Source of the DNA: Pseudomonas frederiksbergensis
Lineage (GTDB): Bacteria; Pseudomonadota; Gammaproteobacteria; Pseudomonadales; Pseudomonadaceae
Length of the DNA: 64,000 bases
Assembly: GCF_003732275.1 (NCBI RefSeq)
Contig: NZ_MOBM01000043.1
Coordinates: 1 to 64,000, forward strand
Direction of reading: 5' to 3'
Positions 17,281 to 26,067 of this stretch are shown here, piece by piece. The translations under genes and the position numbers were made by a program. Below the pieces are notes generated by a model. The model had not been told where the DNA came from. It made no database searches and was given only the letters and a program-made list of their open reading frames with translations. The stretch's first letter is position 1. Each line of letters starts with the position of its first letter.

Positions 17281-18273
17281 TCATAAATCGAAGCGATCAA
17301 CCGCCCGACGACGTTCATTGTCGTCGCGCACATCGTAATTGGCGGTGGTCTGGATGTTGCTGTGGTGGGCCAGTTTCTGCGCGATCGACAGGTCGTGCTC
17401 TTCAATCACTCGAGTGATGAACGACCGCCGGAAATCGTGCGGCATGATTTTCACCCCGACCTGCGCGCCGCGTTGCCGGGCAATGTAGTAGATCGCATGT
17501 TTGGTAATGCGCTCGCGGGTAATGTGGCTGCCACGGCGGATGCGGTTGAACAGGAACGGGTCGTCCGTTTCACCCACTTTTAACTGCGAACGCCGTAATT
17601 CCAGCCACGCATCCAGTTTGGCGAAGGCCCAGGCTGGCGCGTACTTGATCAGCTGTTTGTTGCCCTTGGCGGTGACGCACAGGCTGCGCTCGGTGAAATC
17701 CACATGGGCCAGGTCCAGATTCACCGATTCCGATTTGCGCATCCCCGAACCGTACAGAATCCCGATGATGGCCGCGTCCCGTAGCCCTTGGGGCCGTGGA
17801 TCGGCGGCGCACACCTCCATCAGATCCCGGATCAAGGTGCGCTTGAGGTTGCGCCCCTGGGACAGCCGCGTGCCGGCAATGCCTTTGACCGAGCGCATTT
17901 TCAACAAGTGTTCCTGACTGATCAGGCTCATGCGCCACGCTTCATTCATCACCCCGCGCACCGCGTTAACGTACAGCGACGAGGTATTGGGGGCGTAGCC
18001 GTCTTCGCGCAAGGTCGCCACCAGTGCAACGACATCCTCGGGCTGCAGTTGATGCCAGGGAATCTCTTCGATGTTCACGTCTTCGAAGTCCAGGCGGTCG
18101 GCGGCGTCTTGCAATACATAACGCATGGTCAACTGGCTGGACGGCGCCAGACGCGCCAGATACAGGGTCAACGGGTTGGCTTTTGAAACGATGGATTCAG
18201 TAGCAGGTAAGTCAATCAATGAAACGGCCTTGAAATGAATAAAGTTCAACAAAATAACTAAGGACTGCAACAC
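17281..18273 (-). CDS. Tyrosine recombinase, isolated
   Basis: The 330-residue site-specific recombinase has a complete catalytic set by eye: Arg179 in GSGMRKSE, Lys203 in TAKGNKQ, His279 and Arg282 in PHDFRRSF, His304 in AHHSNIQTT, and nucleophile Tyr313 in ANYDVRDD. An N-terminal SAM-like DNA-binding region covers about 35-140. A TTG at codon 19 with AAGG upstream could be the true start. No phage, integron or transposon genes and no flanking direct repeats were seen, so the target is unknown. It could act in trans or be a domesticated relic. Confidence 0.85.
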   Translation of the reverse strand: MLQSLVILLNFIHFKAVSLIDLPATESIVSKANPLTLYLARLAPSSQLTMRYVLQDAADRLDFEDVNIEEIPWHQLQPEDVVALVATLREDGYAPNTSSLYVNAVRGVMNEAWRMSLISQEHLLKMRSVKGIAGTRLSQGRNLKRTLIRDLMEVCAADPRPQGLRDAAIIGILYGSGMRKSESVNLDLAHVDFTERSLCVTAKGNKQLIKYAPAWAFAKLDAWLELRRSQLKVGETDDPFLFNRIRRGSHITRERITKHAIYYIARQRGAQVGVKIMPHDFRRSFITRVIEEHDLSIAQKLAHHSNIQTTANYDVRDDNERRRAVDRFDL

Positions 18274-18606
18274 AAGTCCTGTAACGCGAACACTCCTGTC
18301 AGTCTTTTCTTATAAAAAACGCGATGGGCGGCAGAGTCTGAACAGTGGCTGTATGAGTTTCAGATAAACGATTCGCCAACCGGTTTTTCATGTTCCTTTC
18401 ACAAAATCGCGCTTAACCTCCATGGATCAGAAATGACGCCTTGTAAGCGTCCAACGTGCCGACCATGACACGAAAAGTCAACCAATGTGATTTGTCGCAA
18501 CTTTTTTGCAACTGCTTGATGCACCTTCTGTTTTAACGTCTACGCTGAGATTGGATCCGTTGTTTTCGGCCTGCAAGGCTGTCTATTTTTCTACCCCGAG
18601 GTGCCC
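18274..18606. promoter_or_regulatory. Recombinase / arn operon divergent control region
   Basis: This 333-base, relatively A/T-rich gap must carry the arn operon promoter and that of the recombinase. I looked for repeated TTAA half-sites (PmrA type) and found only isolated ones near 18411 and 18533, not a convincing pair. A short direct repeat (GCAACTTTTTTGCAACT) lies near 18497. No REP element is present here, unlike most gaps. Confidence 0.4.
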
Positions 18607-19755
18607 ATGATTCAGGCGTTTCTCCCCTTCTCCCGCCCCAGTATCGGCGATGAAGAAATTGCCGCGGTAGAACAAGTACTGCGCTCCGGCTGGATCACTA
18701 CCGGGCCGAAAAACCAACAACTGGAAGAGCATTTTTCCAACTATGTCGGCTGTCGCCATGCCGTCGCACTGTCCTCGGCCACCGGCGGGATGCACATCAC
18801 GTTACTGGCATTGGGGATTGGTCCCGGCGACGAAGTCATCACACCGTCCCAGACTTGGGTATCGACCGCCAACATGATCTGTCTGCTCGGCGCGACGCCG
18901 GTTTTCGTCGACGTTGACCGCGACACGTTAATGAGCGACCTGGCGAGCATCGAAGCGGCAATCACGCCTCGCACCAAGGCAATCATTCCGGTGCATTACG
19001 CCGGCGCGGCGTTCGACCTCGATCCGCTCTACGCGCTGGCCGACAAACATGGCATCGCCATCGTCGAAGACGCGGCTCATGCGGCAGGCACTTTCTACAA
19101 AGGTCGGCACGTCGGCGCCCAAGGCACCGCGATCTTCTCGTTCCACGCGATCAAGAACATGACGTGCGCCGAGGGCGCCATGTTTGTCAGCGACGATGAA
19201 GCCCTGGCCACTCGAGTGCGCATGCTCAAGTTTCATGGCCTGGGCGTGGATGCCTACGACCGCCTGACCCACGGCCGCAAACCCCAGGCCCAAGTGATGG
19301 AGCCCGGCTTCAAGTACAACCTGGCCGACATCAACGCGGCCATCGCCCTGGTGCAACTGGAGCGTCTGGACGCGATCAACGCCAAGCGCACGGAGTTGGC
19401 CCAAACCTATTTGCAACGTCTGGAAGGCTTGCCGGTGCAACCGCTGGCCATTCCGGCCTATGCGCAGCAACACGCCTGGCACCTGTTCATCCTGCGTATC
19501 GACACCGAACGCTGCGGGCTGGACCGCGAGGCGTTCATGAAGGCTTTGCAGGAACAGAACATCGGTACCGGCATTCACTTCATCGCCACGCACCTGCACA
19601 CGTACTACCGCCAGCGTTTCCCCAACATCTACCTGCCCAACACCGAATGGAATTCGGCGCGGCTGTGTTCGATCCCGTTGTTCCCCGACATGACCGCAGA
19701 CGACGTCGATCGCGTCGTTGGCGCCATTGAAAACACATTGGACAGACGCCTGTGA
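18607..19755 (+). CDS. arnB: UDP-4-amino-4-deoxy-L-arabinose aminotransferase
   Basis: From the ATG at 18607 (CCGAGG upstream) the product is 382 residues. ArnB uses pyridoxal phosphate and glutamate to convert UDP-Ara4O to UDP-Ara4N in the lipid A modification pathway that gives polymyxin resistance. The cofactor Lys183 lies in SFHAIKNMTCAEG. FSRPSIGDEEI and VEDAAHAAGT are typical of the DegT/DnrJ family. It is the first gene of an operon in which the following start overlaps its stop. Confidence 0.96.
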   Translation: MIQAFLPFSRPSIGDEEIAAVEQVLRSGWITTGPKNQQLEEHFSNYVGCRHAVALSSATGGMHITLLALGIGPGDEVITPSQTWVSTANMICLLGATPVFVDVDRDTLMSDLASIEAAITPRTKAIIPVHYAGAAFDLDPLYALADKHGIAIVEDAAHAAGTFYKGRHVGAQGTAIFSFHAIKNMTCAEGAMFVSDDEALATRVRMLKFHGLGVDAYDRLTHGRKPQAQVMEPGFKYNLADINAAIALVQLERLDAINAKRTELAQTYLQRLEGLPVQPLAIPAYAQQHAWHLFILRIDTERCGLDREAFMKALQEQNIGTGIHFIATHLHTYYRQRFPNIYLPNTEWNSARLCSIPLFPDMTADDVDRVVGAIENTLDRRL

Positions 19756-20771
19756 AACCTTATCCGATCCGTTGCGTATCAATCGTCATCCCGGTCTATA
19801 ACGAGCAAGACAGCCTGCCCGAGTTGCTCCGGCGTACCGAAGCGGCGTGCCAGCAACTGCACCAGGATTACGAAATCGTGTTGGTCGATGACGGCAGTCG
19901 CGACAACTCGGCGCAAATCCTCGAGGACGCAGCCAGTCGCGAATGCAGCCCGGTGGTGGCGGTCATTCTCAACCGTAACTACGGCCAGCACGCGGCGATC
20001 ATGGCCGGTTTCGAACAGTGCAAGGGTGATGTGGTGATCACCCTCGACGCCGACCTGCAAAACCCGCCGGAAGAAATCCCGCGGCTGGTGGCCCAGGCCG
20101 AGCTGGGCTACGACGTGGTCGCCACCGTGCGCAACAACCGTCAGGACTCTGCCTTGCGCCGCTGGCCGTCGAAGCTGATCAACCTCGCCGTGCAGCGTTC
20201 CACCGGCGTTGCCATGAGCGACTACGGCTGCATGCTGCGCGCCTATCGCCGGACCATCGTCGACGCCATGCTCGCCTGCCGCGAACGCAGCACCTTCATC
20301 CCGATCCTGGCCAACAGCTTCGCCCGGCACACCACGGAAATCCTGGTGACCCACGCCGAGCGCGAACACGGCGAATCCAAATACAGCCCGATGCGCCTGA
20401 TCAACCTGATGTTCGACCTGATCACCTGCATGACCACCACACCGCTGCGATTACTGAGCATCGTCGGCTTCGGCATGGCCGGCCTCGGCGTGTTATTCGC
20501 CATCGCGTTGATTGTGCTGCGCCTGGCTTTCGGTGCCAGTTGGGCTGGCGACGGTACGTTCGTCCTGTTCGCCGTGCTGTTCGTTTTCACCGGTGGGCAA
20601 TTCATTGGCATGGGCCTGTTGGGTGAGTACCTGGGCCGTATGTACAGCGACGTTCGGGCGCGTCCACGGTTCTTCATCGAAAAGGTTCTGCGTAGCACCC
20701 CCTCTGCCCCTGCTCCCGTTATCACCGTCGACGGCCTCACTTCCACCTCTTCAGATCAGGTTCTCTCATGA
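19752..20771 (+). CDS. arnC: Undecaprenyl-phosphate Ara4FN transferase
   Basis: The 339-residue protein uses a GTG start that overlaps the arnB stop (GTGA). ArnC moves formylated aminoarabinose from UDP to undecaprenyl phosphate on the inner leaflet. The family 2 glycosyltransferase fold shows VSIVIPVYNEQDSLPEL, VLVDDGSRDNS and TLDADLQNPPEEI (DXD-like). Two membrane helices at about 235-300 anchor it. Confidence 0.96.
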   Translation: MKPYPIRCVSIVIPVYNEQDSLPELLRRTEAACQQLHQDYEIVLVDDGSRDNSAQILEDAASRECSPVVAVILNRNYGQHAAIMAGFEQCKGDVVITLDADLQNPPEEIPRLVAQAELGYDVVATVRNNRQDSALRRWPSKLINLAVQRSTGVAMSDYGCMLRAYRRTIVDAMLACRERSTFIPILANSFARHTTEILVTHAEREHGESKYSPMRLINLMFDLITCMTTTPLRLLSIVGFGMAGLGVLFAIALIVLRLAFGASWAGDGTFVLFAVLFVFTGGQFIGMGLLGEYLGRMYSDVRARPRFFIEKVLRSTPSAPAPVITVDGLTSTSSDQVLS

Positions 20772-22786
20772 GCGCAAAAGCTGTTGTCTTCGCCTATCAC
20801 GATATTGGCTGTGCCGGCATCGATACCCTGCTCAACTCGGGTTACGAGATTGCCGCCGTGTTCACCCATCCCGATGACCCGAAGGAAAACGCGTTCTATG
20901 GCTCGGTTGCGCAACTGTGCGCGCGCAAAGGCATTCCGGTGCATGCCCCGGAGGACGCCAACCACCCGCTGTGGATCGAGCGCATCAGCAAGCTCAACCC
21001 CGATTACCTGTTCTCGTTCTACTACCGCAACCTGTTGAGTGAGCCACTGCTGGCCACGGCCCGTAAAGGTGCGTTCAACCTGCACGGCTCGTTGCTGCCT
21101 CGCTACCGTGGCCGGGCACCGGCCAACTGGGTGCTGGTCAACGGTGAAACGGAAACCGGGGTGACCCTGCACCGCATGGTCAAGCGTGCCGACGCCGGCG
21201 CGATCATCGCCCAGCAGCGGGTGGCGATCGAGCGCACCGACACCGCGCTGACCCTGCACGGCAAATTGCGCCTGGCCGCCACCGATCTGCTGCGCGACAC
21301 CTTGCCCGCGCTGCTTCAGGACAAAATCAGCGAAACGCCTCAGGACGAATCTCAAGCCACGGTGTTCGGCCGTCGCACCCCGGCGGACGGCAAACTGTTC
21401 TGGAACAAACCGGCTGAAGAGCTGTTCAATCTGGTCCGCGCCGTGACCCAGCCTTACCCGGGCGCCTTCTGCGCCGTGGGTGAGCACAAGCTGATTGTCT
21501 GGAACGCCGACGTGGTCAAGGGCAATGAAGGCCTGGCACCGGGTCGGGTCATCAGTGTTGATCCATTGCGTATCGCCTGTGGCGAAGACTCGCTGGTGAT
21601 CAATGCCGGCCAGCGTAACGACAACGGTCTGTACCTGAGCGGCCCGCAACTGGCCAATGAGCTGGGGCTGGTCGATGGCTCCGTATTGCGTGGCGCCGAA
21701 TCGGGCCGAGCACCGCGTCGCACCCGGGTGCTGATCCTCGGCGTCAACGGCTTCATCGGCAATCACCTGTCCGAGCGCCTGCTGCGTGACGACAAATATG
21801 AAGTGTACGGCCTGGACATCGGCTCGGACGCCATCGAGCGCCTGCGCAGCCACCCGAACTTCCACTTCGTCGAAGGCGACATCAGCATCCATTCGGAATG
21901 GATCGAGTACCACATCAAGAAGTGCGACGTGATCCTGCCGCTGGTGGCGATTGCCACGCCGATCGAGTACACCCGCAATCCGCTGCGGGTGTTCGAGCTG
22001 GATTTCGAAGAGAACCTGAAACTGGTTCGCTACTGCGTCAAGTACAACAAGCGCGTGATCTTCCCGTCGACCTCCGAAGTCTATGGCATGTGCCAGGACG
22101 GCAACTTCGACGAAGACAGCTCCAACCTGGTGGTTGGGCCGATCAACAAGCAACGCTGGATCTACTCGATCTCCAAGCAGTTGCTCGACCGGGTGATCTG
22201 GGCTTACGGCCAGAAAGGCCTGAATTTCACTCTGTTCCGTCCTTTCAACTGGATGGGGCCGCGTCTGGACCGACTGGACTCGGCACGCATCGGCAGTTCC
22301 CGGGCCATCACCCAGCTGATCCTCAACCTGGTGGAAGGCACGCCGATTCGTCTGTTCGACGGCGGTGAGCAAAAACGCTGCTTCACCGATATCGCCGATG
22401 GCGTCGAAGCCCTGGCGCGGATCATCGACAACGAGAACGACGCCTGCAACGGCCAGATCATCAACATCGGCAACCCTGACAACGAAGCCAGCATTCGTCA
22501 GTTGGGCGAAGAACTGCTGCGCCAGTTCGAGGCTCACCCGTTGCGCAACAACTTCCCGCCGTTCGCCGGATTCCGCGATATCGAAAGCAAAGCCTTCTAT
22601 GGCACTGGCTATCAGGACGTGTCTCATCGCAAACCGAGCATCGCCAATGCCAAACGTCTGCTTGACTGGACACCAACGGTGGAGATGAGCGAGACCATCG
22701 GCAACACGCTGGACTTCTTCCTGCGCGAGGCCATGCTCGAAGTCGCGGAGCGATCTATAAAAGAATCTACAGAAGAATCATGCTGA
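20768..22786 (+). CDS. arnA: Bifunctional UDP-Ara4N formyltransferase / UDP-glucuronate decarboxylase
   Basis: The 672-residue protein has two domains. The N-terminal formyltransferase (1 to about 300) shows NLHGSLLPRYRGRAPANWVL, including the catalytic His of HGSLLPRYRG. The C-terminal short-chain dehydrogenase-like decarboxylase (about 315-660) has the NAD fold VLILGVNGFIGNHLSERLL and the SxnK/Tyr region IYSISKQLLDRV. It makes the UDP-Ara4O used by ArnB and formylates its product. ATGA overlap with arnC; a TGATG junction with arnD. Confidence 0.96.
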   Translation: MSAKAVVFAYHDIGCAGIDTLLNSGYEIAAVFTHPDDPKENAFYGSVAQLCARKGIPVHAPEDANHPLWIERISKLNPDYLFSFYYRNLLSEPLLATARKGAFNLHGSLLPRYRGRAPANWVLVNGETETGVTLHRMVKRADAGAIIAQQRVAIERTDTALTLHGKLRLAATDLLRDTLPALLQDKISETPQDESQATVFGRRTPADGKLFWNKPAEELFNLVRAVTQPYPGAFCAVGEHKLIVWNADVVKGNEGLAPGRVISVDPLRIACGEDSLVINAGQRNDNGLYLSGPQLANELGLVDGSVLRGAESGRAPRRTRVLILGVNGFIGNHLSERLLRDDKYEVYGLDIGSDAIERLRSHPNFHFVEGDISIHSEWIEYHIKKCDVILPLVAIATPIEYTRNPLRVFELDFEENLKLVRYCVKYNKRVIFPSTSEVYGMCQDGNFDEDSSNLVVGPINKQRWIYSISKQLLDRVIWAYGQKGLNFTLFRPFNWMGPRLDRLDSARIGSSRAITQLILNLVEGTPIRLFDGGEQKRCFTDIADGVEALARIIDNENDACNGQIINIGNPDNEASIRQLGEELLRQFEAHPLRNNFPPFAGFRDIESKAFYGTGYQDVSHRKPSIANAKRLLDWTPTVEMSETIGNTLDFFLREAMLEVAERSIKESTEESC

Positions 22787-23670
22787 TGCAGGCAGGCCTA
22801 CGAATCGATGTCGATACATACCGAGGCACCCGTGAGGGGGTACCTCGGCTGCTGGAAATGCTCGATGAAGCTCAAGTCAAGGCGACATTCTTCTTCAGCG
22901 TCGGGCCCGACAACATGGGCCGCCATCTGTGGCGCCTGATCCGCCCGCAATTTCTCTGGAAAATGCTGCGTTCCAACGCCGCCGGCCTGTATGGCTGGGA
23001 CATTTTGCTGGCCGGCACTGCGTGGCCGGGCAAGCCGATCGGCCGCGATCTCGGGCACCTGATGCGTCAGACCCTGGCGGCCGGGCATGAGGTCGGCCTG
23101 CACGCCTGGGATCACCACGGCTGGCAGGCCAATGCCGGGCGCTGGAGCGAGGCGCAGTTGATCGAGCAAGTTCGTCGTGGCGTCGATAGTCTCAGTGATA
23201 TCCTCGGGCAAAAAGTCGAGTGCTCGGCGTCTGCCGGTTGGCGAGCGGACGAGCGTGTGATCGAAGCCAAGCAGGGTTTCGGCTTTCGCTACAACAGCGA
23301 TTGTCGGGGTCAGCGCCTGTTCCGGCCGACGTTGGCCGATGGCAGTCCGGGGACACCGCAAATTCCGGTGGACCTGCCGACCTTCGACGAGGTGGTCGGC
23401 CCGGCTGTCGCGGCCAAGGACTTCAACGCCTTCATTCTTCAGCGGTTCACCCCGCAAGCACTCAACGTCTACACGATCCATGCCGAAGTAGAAGGGATTC
23501 TAATGGCCAACGATTTCCGTCAACTGCTGGCCGAAGCGCGCCGGCAGGACATTCATTTCCAACCCCTGGGCAATCTGCTGCCCGAGGCACCCGCCACTTT
23601 GCCCATGGGTCATGTCGCTCGCGGCACCCTTGAGGGCCGAGAGGGCTGGCTGGGGGTACAAGGCGCATGA
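22786..23670 (+). CDS. arnD: 4-deoxy-4-formamido-L-arabinose-phosphoundecaprenol deformylase
   Basis: From the ATG at 22786, which shares one base with the arnA stop, the product is 294 residues and begins MQAGLRIDVDTYRGTREG, matching known ArnD N-termini. An ATG two codons earlier is possible. It is a polysaccharide-deacetylase-fold enzyme with IDVDTYRG as metal motif and GLHAWDHHGW. It removes the formyl group from the lipid-linked sugar before flipping. Confidence 0.95.
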   Translation: MQAGLRIDVDTYRGTREGVPRLLEMLDEAQVKATFFFSVGPDNMGRHLWRLIRPQFLWKMLRSNAAGLYGWDILLAGTAWPGKPIGRDLGHLMRQTLAAGHEVGLHAWDHHGWQANAGRWSEAQLIEQVRRGVDSLSDILGQKVECSASAGWRADERVIEAKQGFGFRYNSDCRGQRLFRPTLADGSPGTPQIPVDLPTFDEVVGPAVAAKDFNAFILQRFTPQALNVYTIHAEVEGILMANDFRQLLAEARRQDIHFQPLGNLLPEAPATLPMGHVARGTLEGREGWLGVQGA

Positions 23671-25316
23671 GCAAGCGCTGGGCACTGCCGTTTTTACTGG
23701 TCGTTTTGGCGCTGGCATACTTGCTGCCGCTGGGTACTCACGGTTTATGGATTCCCGACGAAACCCGCTATGCCCAAATCAGCCAGGACATGCTCCTGAG
23801 CGGTAACTGGGTGTCGCCGCACTTCATGAGCCTGCGTTATTTCGAAAAGCCAGTGGCCGGCTACTGGATGATCGCCATTGGCCAGGCGCTGTTTGGCGAC
23901 AACCTGTTTGGCGTGCGCATTGCCTCGGTGCTGAGTACCGGGTTGAGCGTGTTGCTGTGTTACCTGATCGCCCGCCGACTGTGGAACGAACCGCGCAAGA
24001 GTTTCGCCTGCGCGCTGTTGTACATGAGTTTCACGGTGGTTGCTGGCCAGGCGGGTTACGCCAATCTCGATCCGCAATTCACCTTCTGGGTCAACTTGAG
24101 CCTGGTGGCTTTGTGGTTTGCGCTGGACAGCGTCAACCGTGGCCCGCGTCTGCTCGGGTGGGCGCTGCTGGGGTTGGCCTGCGGCATGGGCTTCATGACC
24201 AAGGGTTTCCTCGCCTGGCTGCTGCCGGTGCTGGTCGCCCTGCCCTGGATGCTCTGGCAAAAACGCTGGCGGGAGCTGCTGACTTACGGCCCGGTGGCTA
24301 TTGTGGTGGCCATCGCGGTCAGCCTGCCGTGGGCCTTGGCGGTACACGCGCAGGAGCCCGATTACTGGCGATTCTTCTTCTGGCACGAACACATTCGCCG
24401 TTTCGCCGGGGATGACGCTCAACATGAGGCGCCGTGGTGGTTCTATTTGCCACTGCTGGTGGGGTTCAGTCTGCCGTGGGTGGCGTTGCTGCCATCGGCG
24501 CTGAAACAGGCCTGGCAAACCCGGCATCAGGCCAATATCGCTTTCCTGTTGCTGTGGCTGTTGATGCCGTTGGGGTTTTTCAGCCTGAGCAACGGCAAAT
24601 TGCCGACCTACATCTTGCCTTGCCTTCTGCCCCTGGCGTTGTTGCTGGGCCATGCGCTGGCGGACCGTCTGAAGCAGGAACAGGGCCGGGTACTGGGGAT
24701 CAATGGCCTGCTGAACCTGACGTTGGGCGTGGTCACCCTGATTACGCTGGTCTATCTGCAACTGAAAAAGCCGCTGTACGACCATGAGCTGCACAACCTG
24801 ATATTGGTGTTCATCGGGTTGATTGGCTGGATCATGGCCAATTTGCTGCAAGCCTTCCGCCCGTTGCAATGCTGGGCTGCCCCGGCGTTCGGCAGTTTGC
24901 TGCTGATCGGCGTGCTGCCGGCCGGGATGCCCGACTCGGTGGTGGCGAACAAGATGCCCGACCAGTTCATCCTCGAACACGTCGAGGAACTGGCGCAGAC
25001 CGGCAAGCTGTTGAGCAACGATCTGGGCGCCGCTTCGGCCCTGGCCTGGCGCCTGAAACGCCCTGACGTGGCGTTGTACAACTCAATAGGCGAATTGAAA
25101 TATGGCCTCGCCTATCCTGATGGCTCACAGCAGCGGGTCGACCTCGATCAAGTGCAACAGTGGATGCGCGCAGCCCGCCAGAGTGGTTCGGTCGGCGTGG
25201 TGATGCGGGTCAAGGGGGATGACGAACTGCAGGAAATCGAACGGCTGCCCAAGGATGGCAAACGTTATGAACAAGGCAACCTGGTCATTCTGATTTTCCC
25301 TCAGGAGGCCTCATGA
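23667..25316 (+). CDS. arnT: Ara4N lipid A transferase
   Basis: The 549-residue family 39 membrane glycosyltransferase has about 12-13 helices. The first periplasmic loop carries LWIPDETRYAQISQDML, in which the acidic residue is required in ArnT, followed by YFEKPVAGYW. It transfers Ara4N from undecaprenyl phosphate to lipid A phosphates at the periplasmic face, lowering negative charge and blocking polymyxin. Start overlaps arnD (ATGA), and its stop overlaps arnE. Confidence 0.96.
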   Translation: MSKRWALPFLLVVLALAYLLPLGTHGLWIPDETRYAQISQDMLLSGNWVSPHFMSLRYFEKPVAGYWMIAIGQALFGDNLFGVRIASVLSTGLSVLLCYLIARRLWNEPRKSFACALLYMSFTVVAGQAGYANLDPQFTFWVNLSLVALWFALDSVNRGPRLLGWALLGLACGMGFMTKGFLAWLLPVLVALPWMLWQKRWRELLTYGPVAIVVAIAVSLPWALAVHAQEPDYWRFFFWHEHIRRFAGDDAQHEAPWWFYLPLLVGFSLPWVALLPSALKQAWQTRHQANIAFLLLWLLMPLGFFSLSNGKLPTYILPCLLPLALLLGHALADRLKQEQGRVLGINGLLNLTLGVVTLITLVYLQLKKPLYDHELHNLILVFIGLIGWIMANLLQAFRPLQCWAAPAFGSLLLIGVLPAGMPDSVVANKMPDQFILEHVEELAQTGKLLSNDLGAASALAWRLKRPDVALYNSIGELKYGLAYPDGSQQRVDLDQVQQWMRAARQSGSVGVVMRVKGDDELQEIERLPKDGKRYEQGNLVILIFPQEAS

Positions 25317-25657
25317 GCCTCCTGCTCTTACTGACTGCCTGCCTGCTGACCTGCCTGGGCCAGATCGCCCAGAAGTACGCCGTGGAAAGTTGGCGCGGCA
25401 AGACGTCGGGCTGGGGCGAGAAACTGCGCTCGCCGTGGCTGTGGCTGGCGATCGCCGCTCTGGGATTGGGCTTGCTGGTCTGGCTGCTGGTGTTGCAGCG
25501 CCTCGAAGTCGGCGTCGCCTATCCCATGCTCAGCCTGAATTTCGTGTTGATCACATTGGTCGCCCGCTTCGTCTTCCACGAAACCATCGACCGCCGTCAC
25601 TGGCTGGGCGTGGCACTCGTGATCGGTGGCGTGGCGTTGTTGGGGCAGCAGGCATGA
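25313..25657 (+). CDS. arnE: Ara4N-phosphoundecaprenol flippase subunit ArnE
   Basis: The 114-residue EmrE/DMT-like protein has four predicted helices. ArnE pairs with ArnF to move the lipid-linked aminosugar to the periplasmic leaflet. CLGQIAQKYAVESW and GVAYPMLSLNFVLITL are characteristic. Overlaps of 4 bases occur on both sides. Confidence 0.93.
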   Translation: MSLLLLLTACLLTCLGQIAQKYAVESWRGKTSGWGEKLRSPWLWLAIAALGLGLLVWLLVLQRLEVGVAYPMLSLNFVLITLVARFVFHETIDRRHWLGVALVIGGVALLGQQA

Positions 25658-26067
25658 GCCTGCGTCGCGGACTCGCCTTCGCCTTGGGCAGCGTGTTGCT
25701 GGGCAGCGCCGCGCAGTTGGGCATGCGCTGGAGCATGACCCGCTTGCCGCATCCCGAACAATTTATATCCACGTTGAGTAACGGCAGCGTCGATGTGTCT
25801 GCCGTGGCCGTCGTGCTGGCCGCCATCCTCGCCTATGCCGTGTCGATGCTTACCTGGCTCGCCGCCCTGCGGGATTTGCCCTTGGGTCGGGCCTATTCGC
25901 TGCTCAGCATCAGCTACGCGCTGGTGTACGTGCTGGCCGCCAGCCTGCCGTTGTTCAACGAAACCTTCAGCCTTTCGAAAACACTGGGAGTGGCGCTGGT
26001 CATCCTCGGTGTCATCACTATCAACTCTCGACCTGCTCGTGCGCCCGAACTTAGGAGTGCTTCATGA
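25654..26067 (+). CDS. arnF: Ara4N-phosphoundecaprenol flippase subunit ArnF
   Basis: From the ATG at 25654, overlapping the arnE stop, the product is 137 residues with four helices. Longer readings of the frame extend into arnE without support. GSAAQLGMRWSMTRLP and LPLGRAYSLLSISYALVY match the second half of the ArnEF pair. Its stop overlaps the ugd start. Confidence 0.93.
   Translation: MSLRRGLAFALGSVLLGSAAQLGMRWSMTRLPHPEQFISTLSNGSVDVSAVAVVLAAILAYAVSMLTWLAALRDLPLGRAYSLLSISYALVYVLAASLPLFNETFSLSKTLGVALVILGVITINSRPARAPELRSAS

Noticed and set aside
17281..18273. Prophage or genomic island edge suggested by the recombinase
   Set aside because: The genes on both sides (pqi, arn) are ordinary chromosomal operons, and no tRNA or direct repeat borders were found.
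20756..22627. 623-codon open frame on the minus strand
   Set aside because: Antisense to arnA, whose two domains are fully recognisable on the plus strand.
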